This document shows positions 42,392-51,044 of a stretch of DNA of 64,000 nt, one piece after another. The translations under genes and the position numbers were made by a program. The stretch is from contig NZ_MJGV01000046.1 of the NCBI RefSeq assembly GCF_001865015.1, positions 221,761 to 285,760 on the forward strand, read 5' to 3'. The first letter of the stretch is position 1. Every line of letters starts with the position of its first letter. Under the pieces are notes generated by a model, which searched no databases, was not told where the DNA came from, and saw only the letters and a list, made by a program, of their open reading frames with translations. Origin of the DNA: Curtobacterium sp. MMLR14_010. GTDB lineage: Bacteria > Actinomycetota > Actinomycetes > Actinomycetales > Microbacteriaceae.

Positions 42392-43072
42392 TCAGTACTC
42401 GATGCGCCCGCTCCGGTCGTGGAACTCCCCCGTCGGCCCGTCGGTGCCGAGCGTGGCGAGCATCACTGTGGCGTCCGTGCCCTCGGTGATCGTCTGGTGC
42501 CCACCGAAGCCGTTGAACTCGGTCGCCGTGTAGCCCGGGTCGCTCGCGTTCACCCGGAACGTCGGCAGGTTCTTGGCGTACTGCACGGTGAGCGCGATCA
42601 CCGCGGCCTTCGACGCCGCGTACGGGATCGACGGCACGGGGTACTCGTCGTGCCCGGGCGTCGTGAGCCAGCGGGTGAAGCCGACACCGGAGGCGACGTT
42701 CACGACGACGGGGTTCGACGAGGCCTGCAGCAACGGGAGCGCGGCCTGGGTGACCCGGACGATGCCGACGACGTTCGTGTCGAGCACGCCGGTCATGACG
42801 TCGGCGTCGAGGTCGTCGACGCCGAACGAGGCGCCGAGCACCCCGGCGTTGTTCACGAGCACGTCGAGCTCGGGGATCGACGCGATCGCGCTGTCGACAC
42901 TGGTCTGGTCGGTGACGTCGAGCTGGACGACGTGGGCGCCCAGGGCCCGGGCGTCGTCGCCGGTGGACGGGTCGCGCATGCCGGCGTACACGGTGTGGCC
43001 GGCCTCGATCAGGCGGCGCACGGTTTCGAGTCCGAGGCTGCGGTTGGCCCCGGTGATGAGTGTGGTGGTCAT
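42392..43072 (-). CDS. SDR-family oxidoreductase
   Basis: The protein has 226 residues. The cofactor motif is TGANRSLGLE, then NNAGVLG, catalytic Ser in NVASGVG, and YAASK. The end is DATVMLATLGTDGPTGEFHD, typical of the group often placed beside XRE regulators. The substrate is unknown. It is divergent from the regulator at 43174 across 101 bases in which GGACTCC occurs twice (43106 and 43134 area), a possible operator pair. Confidence 0.88.
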   Translation of the reverse strand: MTTTLITGANRSLGLETVRRLIEAGHTVYAGMRDPSTGDDARALGAHVVQLDVTDQTSVDSAIASIPELDVLVNNAGVLGASFGVDDLDADVMTGVLDTNVVGIVRVTQAALPLLQASSNPVVVNVASGVGFTRWLTTPGHDEYPVPSIPYAASKAAVIALTVQYAKNLPTFRVNASDPGYTATEFNGFGGHQTITEGTDATVMLATLGTDGPTGEFHDRSGRIEY

Positions 43073-43173
43073 GTGCCCAGCCTGCGCTCCGCGCCACAGG
43101 ACTCCCAGGTGCCGCTCGACGGTGGGACTCCGAGTACCACCTCCATCGGCCCGGGACAGGCGAGGATGGGTCC

Positions 43174-44007
43174 ATGAGCGAGTTCGCGAACGTGCTGCGG
43201 TCCTGGCGGGACCGCGTCCGACCGGAGGAGGTCGGCCTGCCGGCCGGCGCCGGTCGGAGGACCCCCGGGCTCCGCCGCGAGGAACTCGCCGCGCTCGCCG
43301 GGGTGAGCGTCGACTACGTCGTCCGGCTCGAGCAGGGCCGGTCGGTCAACCCGTCGCCGCAGCTGCTGGGGGCCCTCGCGACCGCGCTGCGCCTGACCAC
43401 CGAGGAGCGCGACCACCTGTTCCGGGTCGCGGACGCCGCACCGCCATCGCAGAACGTCGTCCCGCGCCACGTCACGCCCGGCGTGCAGCGCATCGTCGAC
43501 CGGCTCGGGGACGTCCCGCTCGCGGTGTTCACGGCGACCCACGACATCCTGCTGTGGAACGACCTGTGGGCGGCGATGACCGGCGACCCCGAGCGCCTGG
43601 TCGGGCTCGAGCGGAACCTCGTCTGGCGGCACTTCATGGTCGGGCAGCACGGCGTGGAGTACGACGCCGAGCACGCCGAGGAGTTCTCCAGCGACCTCGT
43701 GGCCGACCTCCGCACGGCGGTCGGTCGGTACCCGGGTGACCGCGCCCTCGCCGACCTGGTCGCACGGCTCCGCGCAGAGTCCCCGGAGTTCGCGCGCCGC
43801 TGGGACACCGCCAGGGTCGCCGAGCACCGGGCGAGCCGGAAGACGGTGCACACCGCGGTGGGGCCGATCGAGGTCGACTGTGACGTGATGACCGTGCCGG
43901 GCGGCGACCTGCGGATCGTCGTCTACACGGTGGTGCCCGGGTCCGAGGCAGCGTCGACGCTCGACCTGCTGCGGGTCACCGGGCTGCAGGACCTCGCGCC
44001 GCGCTGA
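43174..44007 (+). CDS. XRE regulator with MmyB-like ligand domain
   Basis: The protein has 277 residues. The helix-turn-helix (about 5-70) contains GRRTPGLRREELAALAGVSV and YVVRLEQGRSVNPSPQLL, the hallmark of this actinobacterial family. The MmyB-like PAS-type domain follows (about 100-275; NDLWAAMTGDPE, FSSDLVADLRTAVGRYPGD). Such genes usually repress the divergent SDR, and that arrangement is present here. The ATG lies behind GAGGAT with a six-base gap. Confidence 0.9.
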   Translation: MSEFANVLRSWRDRVRPEEVGLPAGAGRRTPGLRREELAALAGVSVDYVVRLEQGRSVNPSPQLLGALATALRLTTEERDHLFRVADAAPPSQNVVPRHVTPGVQRIVDRLGDVPLAVFTATHDILLWNDLWAAMTGDPERLVGLERNLVWRHFMVGQHGVEYDAEHAEEFSSDLVADLRTAVGRYPGDRALADLVARLRAESPEFARRWDTARVAEHRASRKTVHTAVGPIEVDCDVMTVPGGDLRIVVYTVVPGSEAASTLDLLRVTGLQDLAPR

Positions 44008-44052
44008 CCGCCACCACGAGCAACGGCCGGGCAGGCCGAACGTCCGGCCCGC

Positions 44053-45309
44053 TCACACCGCGAGCAGCGCCAGTGACGCGTTCTGCCCACCGAAGCCGAA
44101 CGAGTTGTTCAGCGCCGCACGGACCGGAGCCCGCCGTGCGCCGCCGGACACCACGTCGAGGTCGATCGCCGGGTCCAGGTGCCCCAGGTTCAGCGTCGCC
44201 GGCACCAGCCCGGTCTCGAGCGCCTTGACGGTCAGGATCGTCTCGACCGCGCCGGCCGCGCCGAACATGTGCCCGACGGCGCTCTTCGGGGCGGTGACGA
44301 CGGCCCCGCGGCCGACGACGCGGGCGATCGCGGCGGCCTCGCTCGCGTCGCCGAGCGGCGTGCTCGTCGCGTGCGCGTTGACGTGGTCGACGTCCGCGCC
44401 GGTGAGCCCGGCCATCCGGAGCGCCTGCGTCATCGCCCGTTCCTGCCCGGAGCCGTCGGCGCGCGGCGCGGTGATGTGGAACGCGTCCGAGGTGATCCCC
44501 CACCCGGCGAGCCGTGCGTGCACGCGGGCCCGTCGGGCAGCGGCGTGGTCGGCCCGTTCGAGCACGACGATCCCGGCGCCCTCGCCGAGCACGAACCCGC
44601 GGCGGCTGACGTCGAACGGCCGTGAGAGCGTGGTCGGGTCCTCGCCCTCCGGCTTCGCGAGCGCCTGGGACTGGGCGAACGCGGCCATCGTCACCGGGGT
44701 CACCGCCGCCTCCGCTCCCCCGGCCACGACGACGTCGGCCTCCCCCGACCGGATCAGTCGGGCAGCCATGGCGATCGCCTCCGCGCCGGACGCGCACGCC
44801 GACACCGTCGTGTACGCACCGGCACGGGCGTCGACCTCGATGCTGATCTGTGCCGCGGCCCCGTTGGCCATGAGCATCGGCACCGTGCGGGGCGACACCC
44901 GCCGCGCCCCGTTCCGGCCGAGCTCGTCGTGCGCGTCGAGCAGGGTCTCGATGCCCCCGATCCCCGTCCCGACCACGACGGCGAGCCGCTCCGGGTCGAG
45001 TCCGGTCGTGGCTCCGGCGAACCCGGCGTCCGCCCAAGCCTCCCCCGCGGCGACGAGTGCCAGCTGCTGGCTGCGGTCGAGCCGGGCGGCGCGCACCCGT
45101 CCGAGTGCCCCCTCGGCGTCGAGGGTGGCGTCCGCCCCGATCCGGATCGGCACCTTCGCCCACAGCTCTCCGTCGCGGTCGAGCTCGTGCACGCCGGACC
45201 GGCCGGCCACCAGGGCGTCCCAGAGTGGGTCGACCCCGTGCCCGAACGGCGAGACGGCGCCGTACCCGGTGATGACGATGTCGCTGCTGTCGCTGTTTGT
45301 ATGCTGCAC
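44053..45309 (-). CDS. Orphan beta-ketoacyl-ACP synthase (FabF-like)
   Basis: The protein has 418 residues from the GTG at 45309. It has the Cys-His-His triad of condensing enzymes: TVSACASGAEAIAMA (Cys), NAHATSTPLGD (His) and KSAVGHMFGAAG (Lys and His). The start is DIVITGYGAVSPFG. It elongates an acyl chain on ACP with malonyl units. No ACP, ketoreductase or other fatty acid genes are adjacent, so it stands apart from the main FAS II locus. It is controlled with the TetR gene through the 27-base palindrome just upstream; TACAAC sits seven bases before the GTG. Confidence 0.9.
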   Translation of the reverse strand: MQHTNSDSSDIVITGYGAVSPFGHGVDPLWDALVAGRSGVHELDRDGELWAKVPIRIGADATLDAEGALGRVRAARLDRSQQLALVAAGEAWADAGFAGATTGLDPERLAVVVGTGIGGIETLLDAHDELGRNGARRVSPRTVPMLMANGAAAQISIEVDARAGAYTTVSACASGAEAIAMAARLIRSGEADVVVAGGAEAAVTPVTMAAFAQSQALAKPEGEDPTTLSRPFDVSRRGFVLGEGAGIVVLERADHAAARRARVHARLAGWGITSDAFHITAPRADGSGQERAMTQALRMAGLTGADVDHVNAHATSTPLGDASEAAAIARVVGRGAVVTAPKSAVGHMFGAAGAVETILTVKALETGLVPATLNLGHLDPAIDLDVVSGGARRAPVRAALNNSFGFGGQNASLALLAV

Positions 45310-45311
45310 AA

Positions 45312-45338
45312 GTCGAGTTGTACCACGTACAATTCGAC
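45312..45338. promoter_or_regulatory. Shared operator and face-to-face promoters of the ketosynthase and TetR genes
   Basis: A 27-base palindrome with one mismatch has TTGTAC-CAC-GTACAA as its perfect core. TACAAT (45328-45333) lies six bases before the TetR ATG. On the other strand TACAAC (45322-45317) lies seven bases before the ketosynthase GTG. Only 30 bases separate the two start codons, so both mRNAs must be leaderless or nearly so, and one bound dimer would cover both -10 boxes. Confidence 0.75.
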
Positions 45339-45339
45339 C

Positions 45340-45903
45340 ATGGCAACCCCTCGTGGCACCGCGACGCGCGCTCGGATCCTCCAGGCGGCGGCAGAGCTCC
45401 TCGCCGACCGGAACCCCCGCTCCCTGACGGTGAGCGAGGTCGCACGGGCAGCCGGGGTCTACCCCAACCAGATCACGCACCACTTCGGCTCGAAGGACCG
45501 CCTCGTGGTGGACGCCGCCTTCGTCCGGTTCCTCCGCGACACCACCCGACTGCAGTCGGCGGGCCGACGGGCGACCACGTCGGCGGGCTTCCGTGACGTC
45601 CTCGCGCGCACCGCCCTCGCGATGCCGTCGACGAGTCTCCTCGTCACGGCGCTCGGGCTGGCGCAGGACGACGACGTCCTGCGGGACCGCACGAGCACCC
45701 TGCTCGCCGTGCTGTTCCGGCAGTCGGAGCGGTGGCTCGAGCGGGTCGTCGCGGACCACGGCTGGACGAGCGAGCGCGGGGTCGCGCGCGACGCCAGGAC
45801 CTTCTGGAGCGCGGTGTTCGGTGCCGTCCTGTTCGCCACGGCCGGCGCGGTCGGCGGACCTTCCGACGTGGACGTCGCCGCGACCGTCAGCATCACGGGC
45901 TGA
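45340..45903 (+). CDS. TetR-family transcriptional repressor
   Basis: The protein has 187 residues. The TetR helix-turn-helix (about 7-53) reads ATRARILQAAAELLADRNP, VSEVARAAGVYPNQITHHFGSKDRLV. The C-terminal TetR_C region fits the TetR_C_13/31-like type, with many Ser/Thr/Arg. It is divergent from the ketosynthase gene and very likely represses both by binding the palindrome between them. Its inducer may be a fatty acyl compound, by analogy with FabR/FadR-type regulators; this is inference. Confidence 0.88.
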   Translation: MATPRGTATRARILQAAAELLADRNPRSLTVSEVARAAGVYPNQITHHFGSKDRLVVDAAFVRFLRDTTRLQSAGRRATTSAGFRDVLARTALAMPSTSLLVTALGLAQDDDVLRDRTSTLLAVLFRQSERWLERVVADHGWTSERGVARDARTFWSAVFGAVLFATAGAVGGPSDVDVAATVSITG

Positions 45904-45941
45904 CGACCGCGGCGACGCGGGCGCTCAGTGACGGGTCGGGC

Positions 45942-46667
45942 TCACTCGCCGAAGCCGGACCGGACCAGGGCCTCGAGCGCGTCGACGGCGTCCTGAGCGT
46001 CCTCGCCCGTGGCCTCGATCGACACGGTCGCGCCCTTCGGCAGGGCGAGCGCCATGATCCCGAGCAAGCTCTTCGCGTCGACGCCGTTCACGCGGACGGT
46101 GGCCTCGTACTTCGCGGCCGTCTTCACGAACTCCGCCGCGGGACGGGCGTGCAGCCCGGTCTCGTTGACCAGCTGCGCGGTGGTGGACGCGGCCACGTCG
46201 GCGGCGGGGCCGGCCCCGGTGTCCGGCACCGGGCCTCCAGGCTGGTCGCCGTCATCCGGCCGGGAGGCTCCCCCCTGGTCCGCCTCGGACGCTGCGGCCG
46301 AGCGGGCGGCTGCGAGCACCGCGTCGACGTCGCCGCCGGTCTGGGCGGCGACCGCCGCGGCGACCGTGCCCTCGACGAGCGGGGCGTCGGACACGTGGAC
46401 CCGGGCGCGGACGTCGTCGTCGAGGAAGTCGAGCGCGGTGTCGGTCGTCAGGTAGGCGGAGCCGAGGTCGCACAGGACGACGACCGCGTCGGCGGAGGCG
46501 AGTTCCTCGATGCCGGCGGTGATCGCCTCGAAGGACGTGCCGATGCCACCGTCCTCGGTGCCGCCCGCGGCGACGAACTGGACGTCGGCCGCCATCTGCC
46601 GAGCGAGTTCGACCGTGCCGGAGGCGATCGCCGCGCTGTGCGAGACGACCAGGATCCCGACGCTCAC
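45942..46667 (-). CDS. dhaM: DhaM: EIIA(Man)-like and HPr fused phosphotransferase
   Basis: The protein has 241 residues. The N-terminal EIIA-Man-like domain (1-125) starts GILVVSHSAAIASG with the active His, followed by GGIGTSF and CDLGSAYL. A Gly/Pro/Asp linker (about 127-160) joins it to an HPr domain (162-241) with TGLHARPAAEFV. It passes phosphate from the PTS to DhaL-ADP, which DhaK uses to phosphorylate dihydroxyacetone. The linker DNA (46232-46270) carries two half copies of the dispersed GCCTCC/GGAGGC repeat. The ATG overlaps the dhaL stop. Confidence 0.92.
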   Translation of the reverse strand: MSVGILVVSHSAAIASGTVELARQMAADVQFVAAGGTEDGGIGTSFEAITAGIEELASADAVVVLCDLGSAYLTTDTALDFLDDDVRARVHVSDAPLVEGTVAAAVAAQTGGDVDAVLAAARSAAASEADQGGASRPDDGDQPGGPVPDTGAGPAADVAASTTAQLVNETGLHARPAAEFVKTAAKYEATVRVNGVDAKSLLGIMALALPKGATVSIEATGEDAQDAVDALEALVRSGFGE

Positions 46668-47290
46668 GCCGCGTCCACCGCGGCGCGCAGGATGTAGGCC
46701 GTCGACTGTGCGCCCGGGTCCCGGTGTCCGACGGCACGTTCGCCGAGGTAGCTCGCCCGGCCCTTGCGGGCGACGAGCGGCTCGGTGGCCTCGGCGCCCG
46801 TGCGGGCGGCGTCAGCGGCGGCCTCGAGGACACGCTCCGGGGACTCCCCCGCCTGCGCTGCCGTGGTGGCGGCGTCGACCGCCGGGGTCCACGCGTCGAT
46901 CATCGTCTTGTCGCCGACCGCCGCCTTGCCGCGGGAGACGACGCCGTCGCGGGCCGCGGCGAGCACCTGCACGAGCGTGTCGGCGTCGAGCTCGGTCGCG
47001 TCGCCGGCGGCCTGGGCCGCCTTCAGGTACGCGGTGCCGAACAGCGGACCGGCGGCGCCGCCCACGGTGGAGATGAGCTTCGTCGCCACGGTCTTGAAGA
47101 CGGCGCCGGGGGTGTCGAACGTGCCGGACTCGACGGCCTCGAGCACGGCACGGAACCCGCGGTCGAGGTTCTCGCCGTGGTCACCGTCCCCGATCTCCCG
47201 GTCGAGCGTGACGAGCTCGGCCCGGTGCTCGTCGATCGTCGCGGCGGTGCGTCGGACCCAGTCGGTGGCCCATGCGGTGTCGAGCGCCAA
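46664..47290 (-). CDS. dhaL: Dihydroxyacetone kinase subunit DhaL
   Basis: The protein has 208 residues. The nucleotide-binding domain shows DREIGDGDHGENLDRGF, whose Asp residues bind magnesium, then STVGGAAGPLFGTAYL, GDKTMIDAWTPAV and GHRDPGAQSTAYIL. It holds ADP as a cofactor that is rephosphorylated by DhaM. It lies between dhaK (44 bases upstream) and dhaM (overlapping), in one operon. Confidence 0.93.
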   Translation of the reverse strand: MALDTAWATDWVRRTAATIDEHRAELVTLDREIGDGDHGENLDRGFRAVLEAVESGTFDTPGAVFKTVATKLISTVGGAAGPLFGTAYLKAAQAAGDATELDADTLVQVLAAARDGVVSRGKAAVGDKTMIDAWTPAVDAATTAAQAGESPERVLEAAADAARTGAEATEPLVARKGRASYLGERAVGHRDPGAQSTAYILRAAVDAA

Positions 47291-47334
47291 TGTCGTTCCT
47301 TCCTGCGGGGCCGGGGATGCCGGCCGGTTCAGTG

Positions 47335-48336
47335 TCAGCGGCCCCAGCGCAGCGCCGGGGTCTCCACCGGTGCGTCCCAGAGGGTGATCAGGTCGTCGTC
47401 GAGCACCGTGACGGTGATCGAGAAGCCCTGCATCTCGAGGGACGTGACGTAGTTGCCGACCAGGCTACGCGCGACCTCGTGGCCGCGATCGGCGAGCACC
47501 TCGGCGGCGCGTCGGTAGGCGATGTAGAGCTCGGACAGCGGCGTCCCGCCCATGCCGTTCACGAACAGCAGCAGCCGCGACCCGGCCGGCAGGTCCAGGT
47601 CGGTGAGGACGGGCTCCAGGACCCGGTCGACGAGCTCGTCGGCCGGCGCCATCGCGATGCGCTCCCGACCGGGTTCCCCGTGGATCCCGATGCCGAGCTC
47701 GACCTCGTCGTCGGCGAGCGTGAAGGACGGCTCCCCCGCGTGCGGGACGGTCCCCGGTGCGAGCGCCAGGCCCATCGACCGCGTGACGTCGTTCACGTGC
47801 CGGGCGACGGCCGCGACCGCGTCGAGGTCGTCCCCGCGCTGGGCGGCGGCCCCGGCGCACTTCTCCACGACGACCGTCCCGGCGACCCCGCGCCGACCGG
47901 CCGTGAAGAGGGAGTCCTGGACGGCCACGTCGTCGTCGACCACGACGGTCTCGACGCGGACGCCGTCCATCTCGGCGAGCTCGGCGGCGGTCTCGAAGTT
48001 CAGGACGTCGCCGGTGTAGTTCTTCACGATGTGCAGCACGCCGGCACCGCCGTCGACGGCCTTCGTCGCGGCCACCACGGGGTCGGGCGTCGGGCTCGTG
48101 AACATCGGCCCGGGCACCGCGGCGTCGAGCATGCCGAACCCGATGAAGCCGGCGTGCAGGGGTTCGTGCCCGCTGCCGCCACCGCTCACCAGGGCGACCT
48201 TGCCCGCGACCGGAGCGTCCGCGCGGTGCAGGTGGACCGGGTCCTCGACCAGCACGACGTGCCCGGCGTGGGCTGCGGCGAACCCGCGGACGGACTCGGT
48301 GACGACGTCGTGCGGGTCGTTGATGAGCTTCTTCAT
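47335..48336 (-). CDS. dhaK: Dihydroxyacetone kinase subunit DhaK
   Basis: The protein has 333 residues. It has KVALVSGGGSGHEPLHAGFIG and the covalent substrate His in GIGIHGEPGRER. FTSPTPDPVVAATKAVDGGAGVL and VLHIVKNYTGDVLNFE are standard DhaK strings. It binds dihydroxyacetone through a hemiaminal bond and phosphorylates it to DHAP. It is first gene of dhaKLM and divergent from glpFK; two palindromes in the gap probably control both. Confidence 0.94.
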   Translation of the reverse strand: MKKLINDPHDVVTESVRGFAAAHAGHVVLVEDPVHLHRADAPVAGKVALVSGGGSGHEPLHAGFIGFGMLDAAVPGPMFTSPTPDPVVAATKAVDGGAGVLHIVKNYTGDVLNFETAAELAEMDGVRVETVVVDDDVAVQDSLFTAGRRGVAGTVVVEKCAGAAAQRGDDLDAVAAVARHVNDVTRSMGLALAPGTVPHAGEPSFTLADDEVELGIGIHGEPGRERIAMAPADELVDRVLEPVLTDLDLPAGSRLLLFVNGMGGTPLSELYIAYRRAAEVLADRGHEVARSLVGNYVTSLEMQGFSITVTVLDDDLITLWDAPVETPALRWGR

Positions 48337-48436
48337 GGCGGTGGGCCTCCTCGGGTCGGGACCGGGACGAGGCCTGCACACCGCCGACGTCGTCCGGAGT
48401 GGGGCCAGGCTACAGCGGGCGGGTGTTCCCTGAGCA

Positions 48437-48516
48437 TGCACGTCCGTGCACGGCCTGGCAGGCGGGAAGCGGGGTGTCGATGGTCGGACGCCCGCTCCTC
48501 GTGCACGTTCGTGCAC
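48437..48516. promoter_or_regulatory. Two matching palindromes in the dhaK-glpF gap
   Basis: TGCACG-TC-CGTGCA (48437-48450) and GTGCACG-TT-CGTGCAC (48501-48516) are the same inverted repeat, 64-65 bases apart, about six helix turns. The gap runs from 48337 to 48643. It also holds TAGGCT (48567-48572) as a possible -10 for glpF. No regulator gene lies nearby. The spacing would suit looping by one repressor over both operons. Confidence 0.55.
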
Positions 48517-48643
48517 ATTTCTGGAGAACGCTCACGAGGACCCCACGCGGGCCGGATACCCAGCAGTAGGCTCGCCCCAATCACTCGATGGGGAGTGCCG
48601 AGCAGTAGCGGGCCTCCCCAACCAACACAGTTGGAGGTCACCG

Positions 48644-49369
48644 ATGGACGACATCGGCGTCAAGTTCCTTTCCGAGCTCGTCGGCACAGCGATGCTCATC
48701 ATCCTGGGTGGCGGTGTCGTCGCCGCCGTCTCGCTCAAGAAGTCGAAGGGCTTCGGCGCGGGCTTCCTCATGGTCACGATCGGCTGGGGCTTCGCGGTCT
48801 TCGCCGGCGTCACGGTGTCGTACAAGTCCGGCGGCCAGCTCAACCCCGCGGTCAGCCTCGCGCAGGCCATCCTCGGCAACATCTCCGTCGGCACGATGCT
48901 GCTCTTCTGGCTCGCGCAGATGATCGGTGCGGTCATCGGTGCCGTCATCGTCTGGCTCGCCTACAAGCAGCACTTCGACGAGGAGCCCGACCCGGCCGCC
49001 AAGCTCGGCGTGTTCTCCACCGGCCCCGCGATCCGCTCGTACGGCTGGAACCTCGTCACCGAGATCATCGGCACGTTCGTCCTCGTCTTCACGGTCATCG
49101 CCTTCACGAACGGCCAGACCCCCGCGCAGCTCGGCGCCATCCCCGTCGCCTTCATCGTGATCGCGATCGGTGTCAGCCTCGGTGGCCCCACCGGCTACGC
49201 CATCAACCCGGCACGTGACCTCGGCCCGCGCATCGCGCACGCCTTCCTGCCGATCAAGGGCAAGGGCTCGAGCGACTGGGCCTACGCCTGGGTGCCGGTC
49301 GTCGGACCGCTGCTCGGTGGCGCGATCGCCGCCGGCCTGTCCTTCGCACTCCTCCCCGTCGTCTCCTGA
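48644..49369 (+). CDS. glpF: Glycerol facilitator GlpF (MIP family)
   Basis: The protein has 241 residues and six membrane helices with two half-helices. The first NPA is in [11 protein letters not shown] and the second in [13 protein letters not shown]; the Asp after the second NPAR marks an aquaglyceroporin. It lets glycerol into the cell. The start follows TTGGAGG by six bases. glpK begins 77 bases downstream, in the same direction. Confidence 0.93.
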   Translation: MDDIGVKFLSELVGTAMLIILGGGVVAAVSLKKSKGFGAGFLMVTIGWGFAVFAGVTVSYKSGGQLNPAVSLAQAILGNISVGTMLLFWLAQMIGAVIGAVIVWLAYKQHFDEEPDPAAKLGVFSTGPAIRSYGWNLVTEIIGTFVLVFTVIAFTNGQTPAQLGAIPVAFIVIAIGVSLGGPTGYAINPARDLGPRIAHAFLPIKGKGSSDWAYAWVPVVGPLLGGAIAAGLSFALLPVVS

Positions 49370-49446
49370 CGCCGACCCCTCCCAGCACGACGGTCGACCC
49401 CGACCCCGGGGCCGACCGCAGCACCGACCACCCAGAAGGAGCACCC

Positions 49447-50958
49447 ATGGCCGACTACATCGTCGCCATCGACCAGGGCACGACCAGCACCCGCGCCATC
49501 GTCTTCGACCACTCCGGCTCGATCGTGTCGAGCGGTCAGAAGGAGCACGAGCAGATCTTCCCGCGCGCCGGGTGGGTCGAGCACGACCCCAGCGAGATCT
49601 GGGACAACACCCGTGAGGTCATCGGCCAGGCACTGTCCCGCGCCGACATCACCCGCCACGACGTCGCGGCGGTCGGCATCACGAACCAGCGCGAGACCGC
49701 GGTCGTCTGGGACAGGACCACCGGCAAGCCGGTCTACAACGCGATCGTCTGGCAGGACACCCGCACGCAGGCCATCGTCGACAAGCTCGCCGCCGGCGAC
49801 ACCGACCGCTACAAGTCGGTCGTCGGTCTGCCCCTGGCCACGTACTTCGCCGGCACCAAGATCATGTGGATCCTCGAGAACGTCGAGGGTGCGCGCGAGA
49901 AGGCCGAGGCGGGCGACCTGCTCTTCGGCACCACCGACACCTGGGTCCTCTGGAACCTGACCGGTGGCACCGACGGCGGCGTCCACAAGACCGACGTCAC
50001 CAACGCGTCCCGCACGCTGTTCATGGACCTCGAGACGCTGCAGTGGCGCGACGACATCCTCGCCGACTTCGGTGTCCCGAAGTCGATGCTCCCCGAGATC
50101 GTCAGCTCCTCCGAGGTCTACGGCCACGTCGAGTCCTCCAGCCTCCTCCGCGAGGTCCCGATCGCCGGCATCCTGGGCGACCAGCAGGCAGCGACGTTCG
50201 GCCAGGCCGCGTTCGACAAGGGCGAGTCGAAGAACACCTACGGCACCGGCAACTTCCTCATCTTCAACACGGGCACGGAGATCGTCCGCTCGGAGAACGG
50301 GCTGCTCACCACCGTCGGCTACAAGCTCGGCGACGGCGAGACCCACTACGCGCTCGAGGGCTCGATCGCCGTCACGGGGTCGCTCATCCAGTGGCTCCGC
50401 GACAACCTCGGGCTCATCCAGAGCGCGCCGGAGGTCGAGGCCCTCGCCAAGACCGTCGAGGACAACGGCGGCGTGTACTTCGTGCCGGCGTTCTCCGGAC
50501 TCTTCGCGCCGTACTGGCGCCCCGACGCCCGCGGTGCCATCGTCGGCCTGACCCGCTACGTCAACAAGGGCCACATCGCGCGTGCCGCCCTCGAGGCGAC
50601 AGCACTGCAGACCCGCGAGGTGCTCGACGCGGTCAACGCCGACTCCGGTGTCGACCTGACCGAGCTCAAGGTGGACGGCGGCATGACGGCGAACAGCGCC
50701 CTCATGCAGTTCCAGGCGGACATCCTCAACGTGCCCGTCGTGCGTCCGGTCGTCGCCGAGACCACCGCGCTCGGTGCCGCCTACGCCGCCGGCCTCGCCG
50801 TCGGCTTCTGGGCCAACCTCGACGAACTCCGTGCCAACTGGCAGGAGGACGCCCGCTGGGAGCCGCAGCTCGACGCCGAGGAGCGCGAGCGCACGCTCCG
50901 TCTGTGGAAGAAGGCCGTCACGAAGACCTTCGACTGGGTCGACGAGGACGTCCAGTAA
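49447..50958 (+). CDS. glpK: Glycerol kinase
   Basis: The protein has 503 residues. It opens [17 protein letters not shown] and carries the FGGY signature region [22 protein letters not shown], plus [19 protein letters not shown]. It makes glycerol-3-phosphate from glycerol and ATP in the cytoplasm. The start follows AGAAGGAG. It is partner of glpF, with the dihydroxyacetone kinase operon opposite. A strong hairpin follows the stop. Confidence 0.95.
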   Translation: MADYIVAIDQGTTSTRAIVFDHSGSIVSSGQKEHEQIFPRAGWVEHDPSEIWDNTREVIGQALSRADITRHDVAAVGITNQRETAVVWDRTTGKPVYNAIVWQDTRTQAIVDKLAAGDTDRYKSVVGLPLATYFAGTKIMWILENVEGAREKAEAGDLLFGTTDTWVLWNLTGGTDGGVHKTDVTNASRTLFMDLETLQWRDDILADFGVPKSMLPEIVSSSEVYGHVESSSLLREVPIAGILGDQQAATFGQAAFDKGESKNTYGTGNFLIFNTGTEIVRSENGLLTTVGYKLGDGETHYALEGSIAVTGSLIQWLRDNLGLIQSAPEVEALAKTVEDNGGVYFVPAFSGLFAPYWRPDARGAIVGLTRYVNKGHIARAALEATALQTREVLDAVNADSGVDLTELKVDGGMTANSALMQFQADILNVPVVRPVVAETTALGAAYAAGLAVGFWANLDELRANWQEDARWEPQLDAEERERTLRLWKKAVTKTFDWVDEDVQ

Positions 50959-50984
50959 GCAGGTTCCACAGCACTGAACAGCTC

Positions 50985-51025
50985 GGAGGCCCGGTGCCGG
51001 TCCCATGGACCGGCACCGGGCCTCC
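50985..51025. terminator. Terminator hairpin after glpK
   Basis: Perfect 19-base arms (50985-51003 and 51007-51025) enclose a 3-base loop. It lies between glpK and the convergent trpD, so it can work on both strands. The outer GGAGGCC...GGCCTCC resembles the dispersed repeat. Confidence 0.88.
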
Positions 51026-51044
51026 CGGCGTTGTCCGCTCAGCG

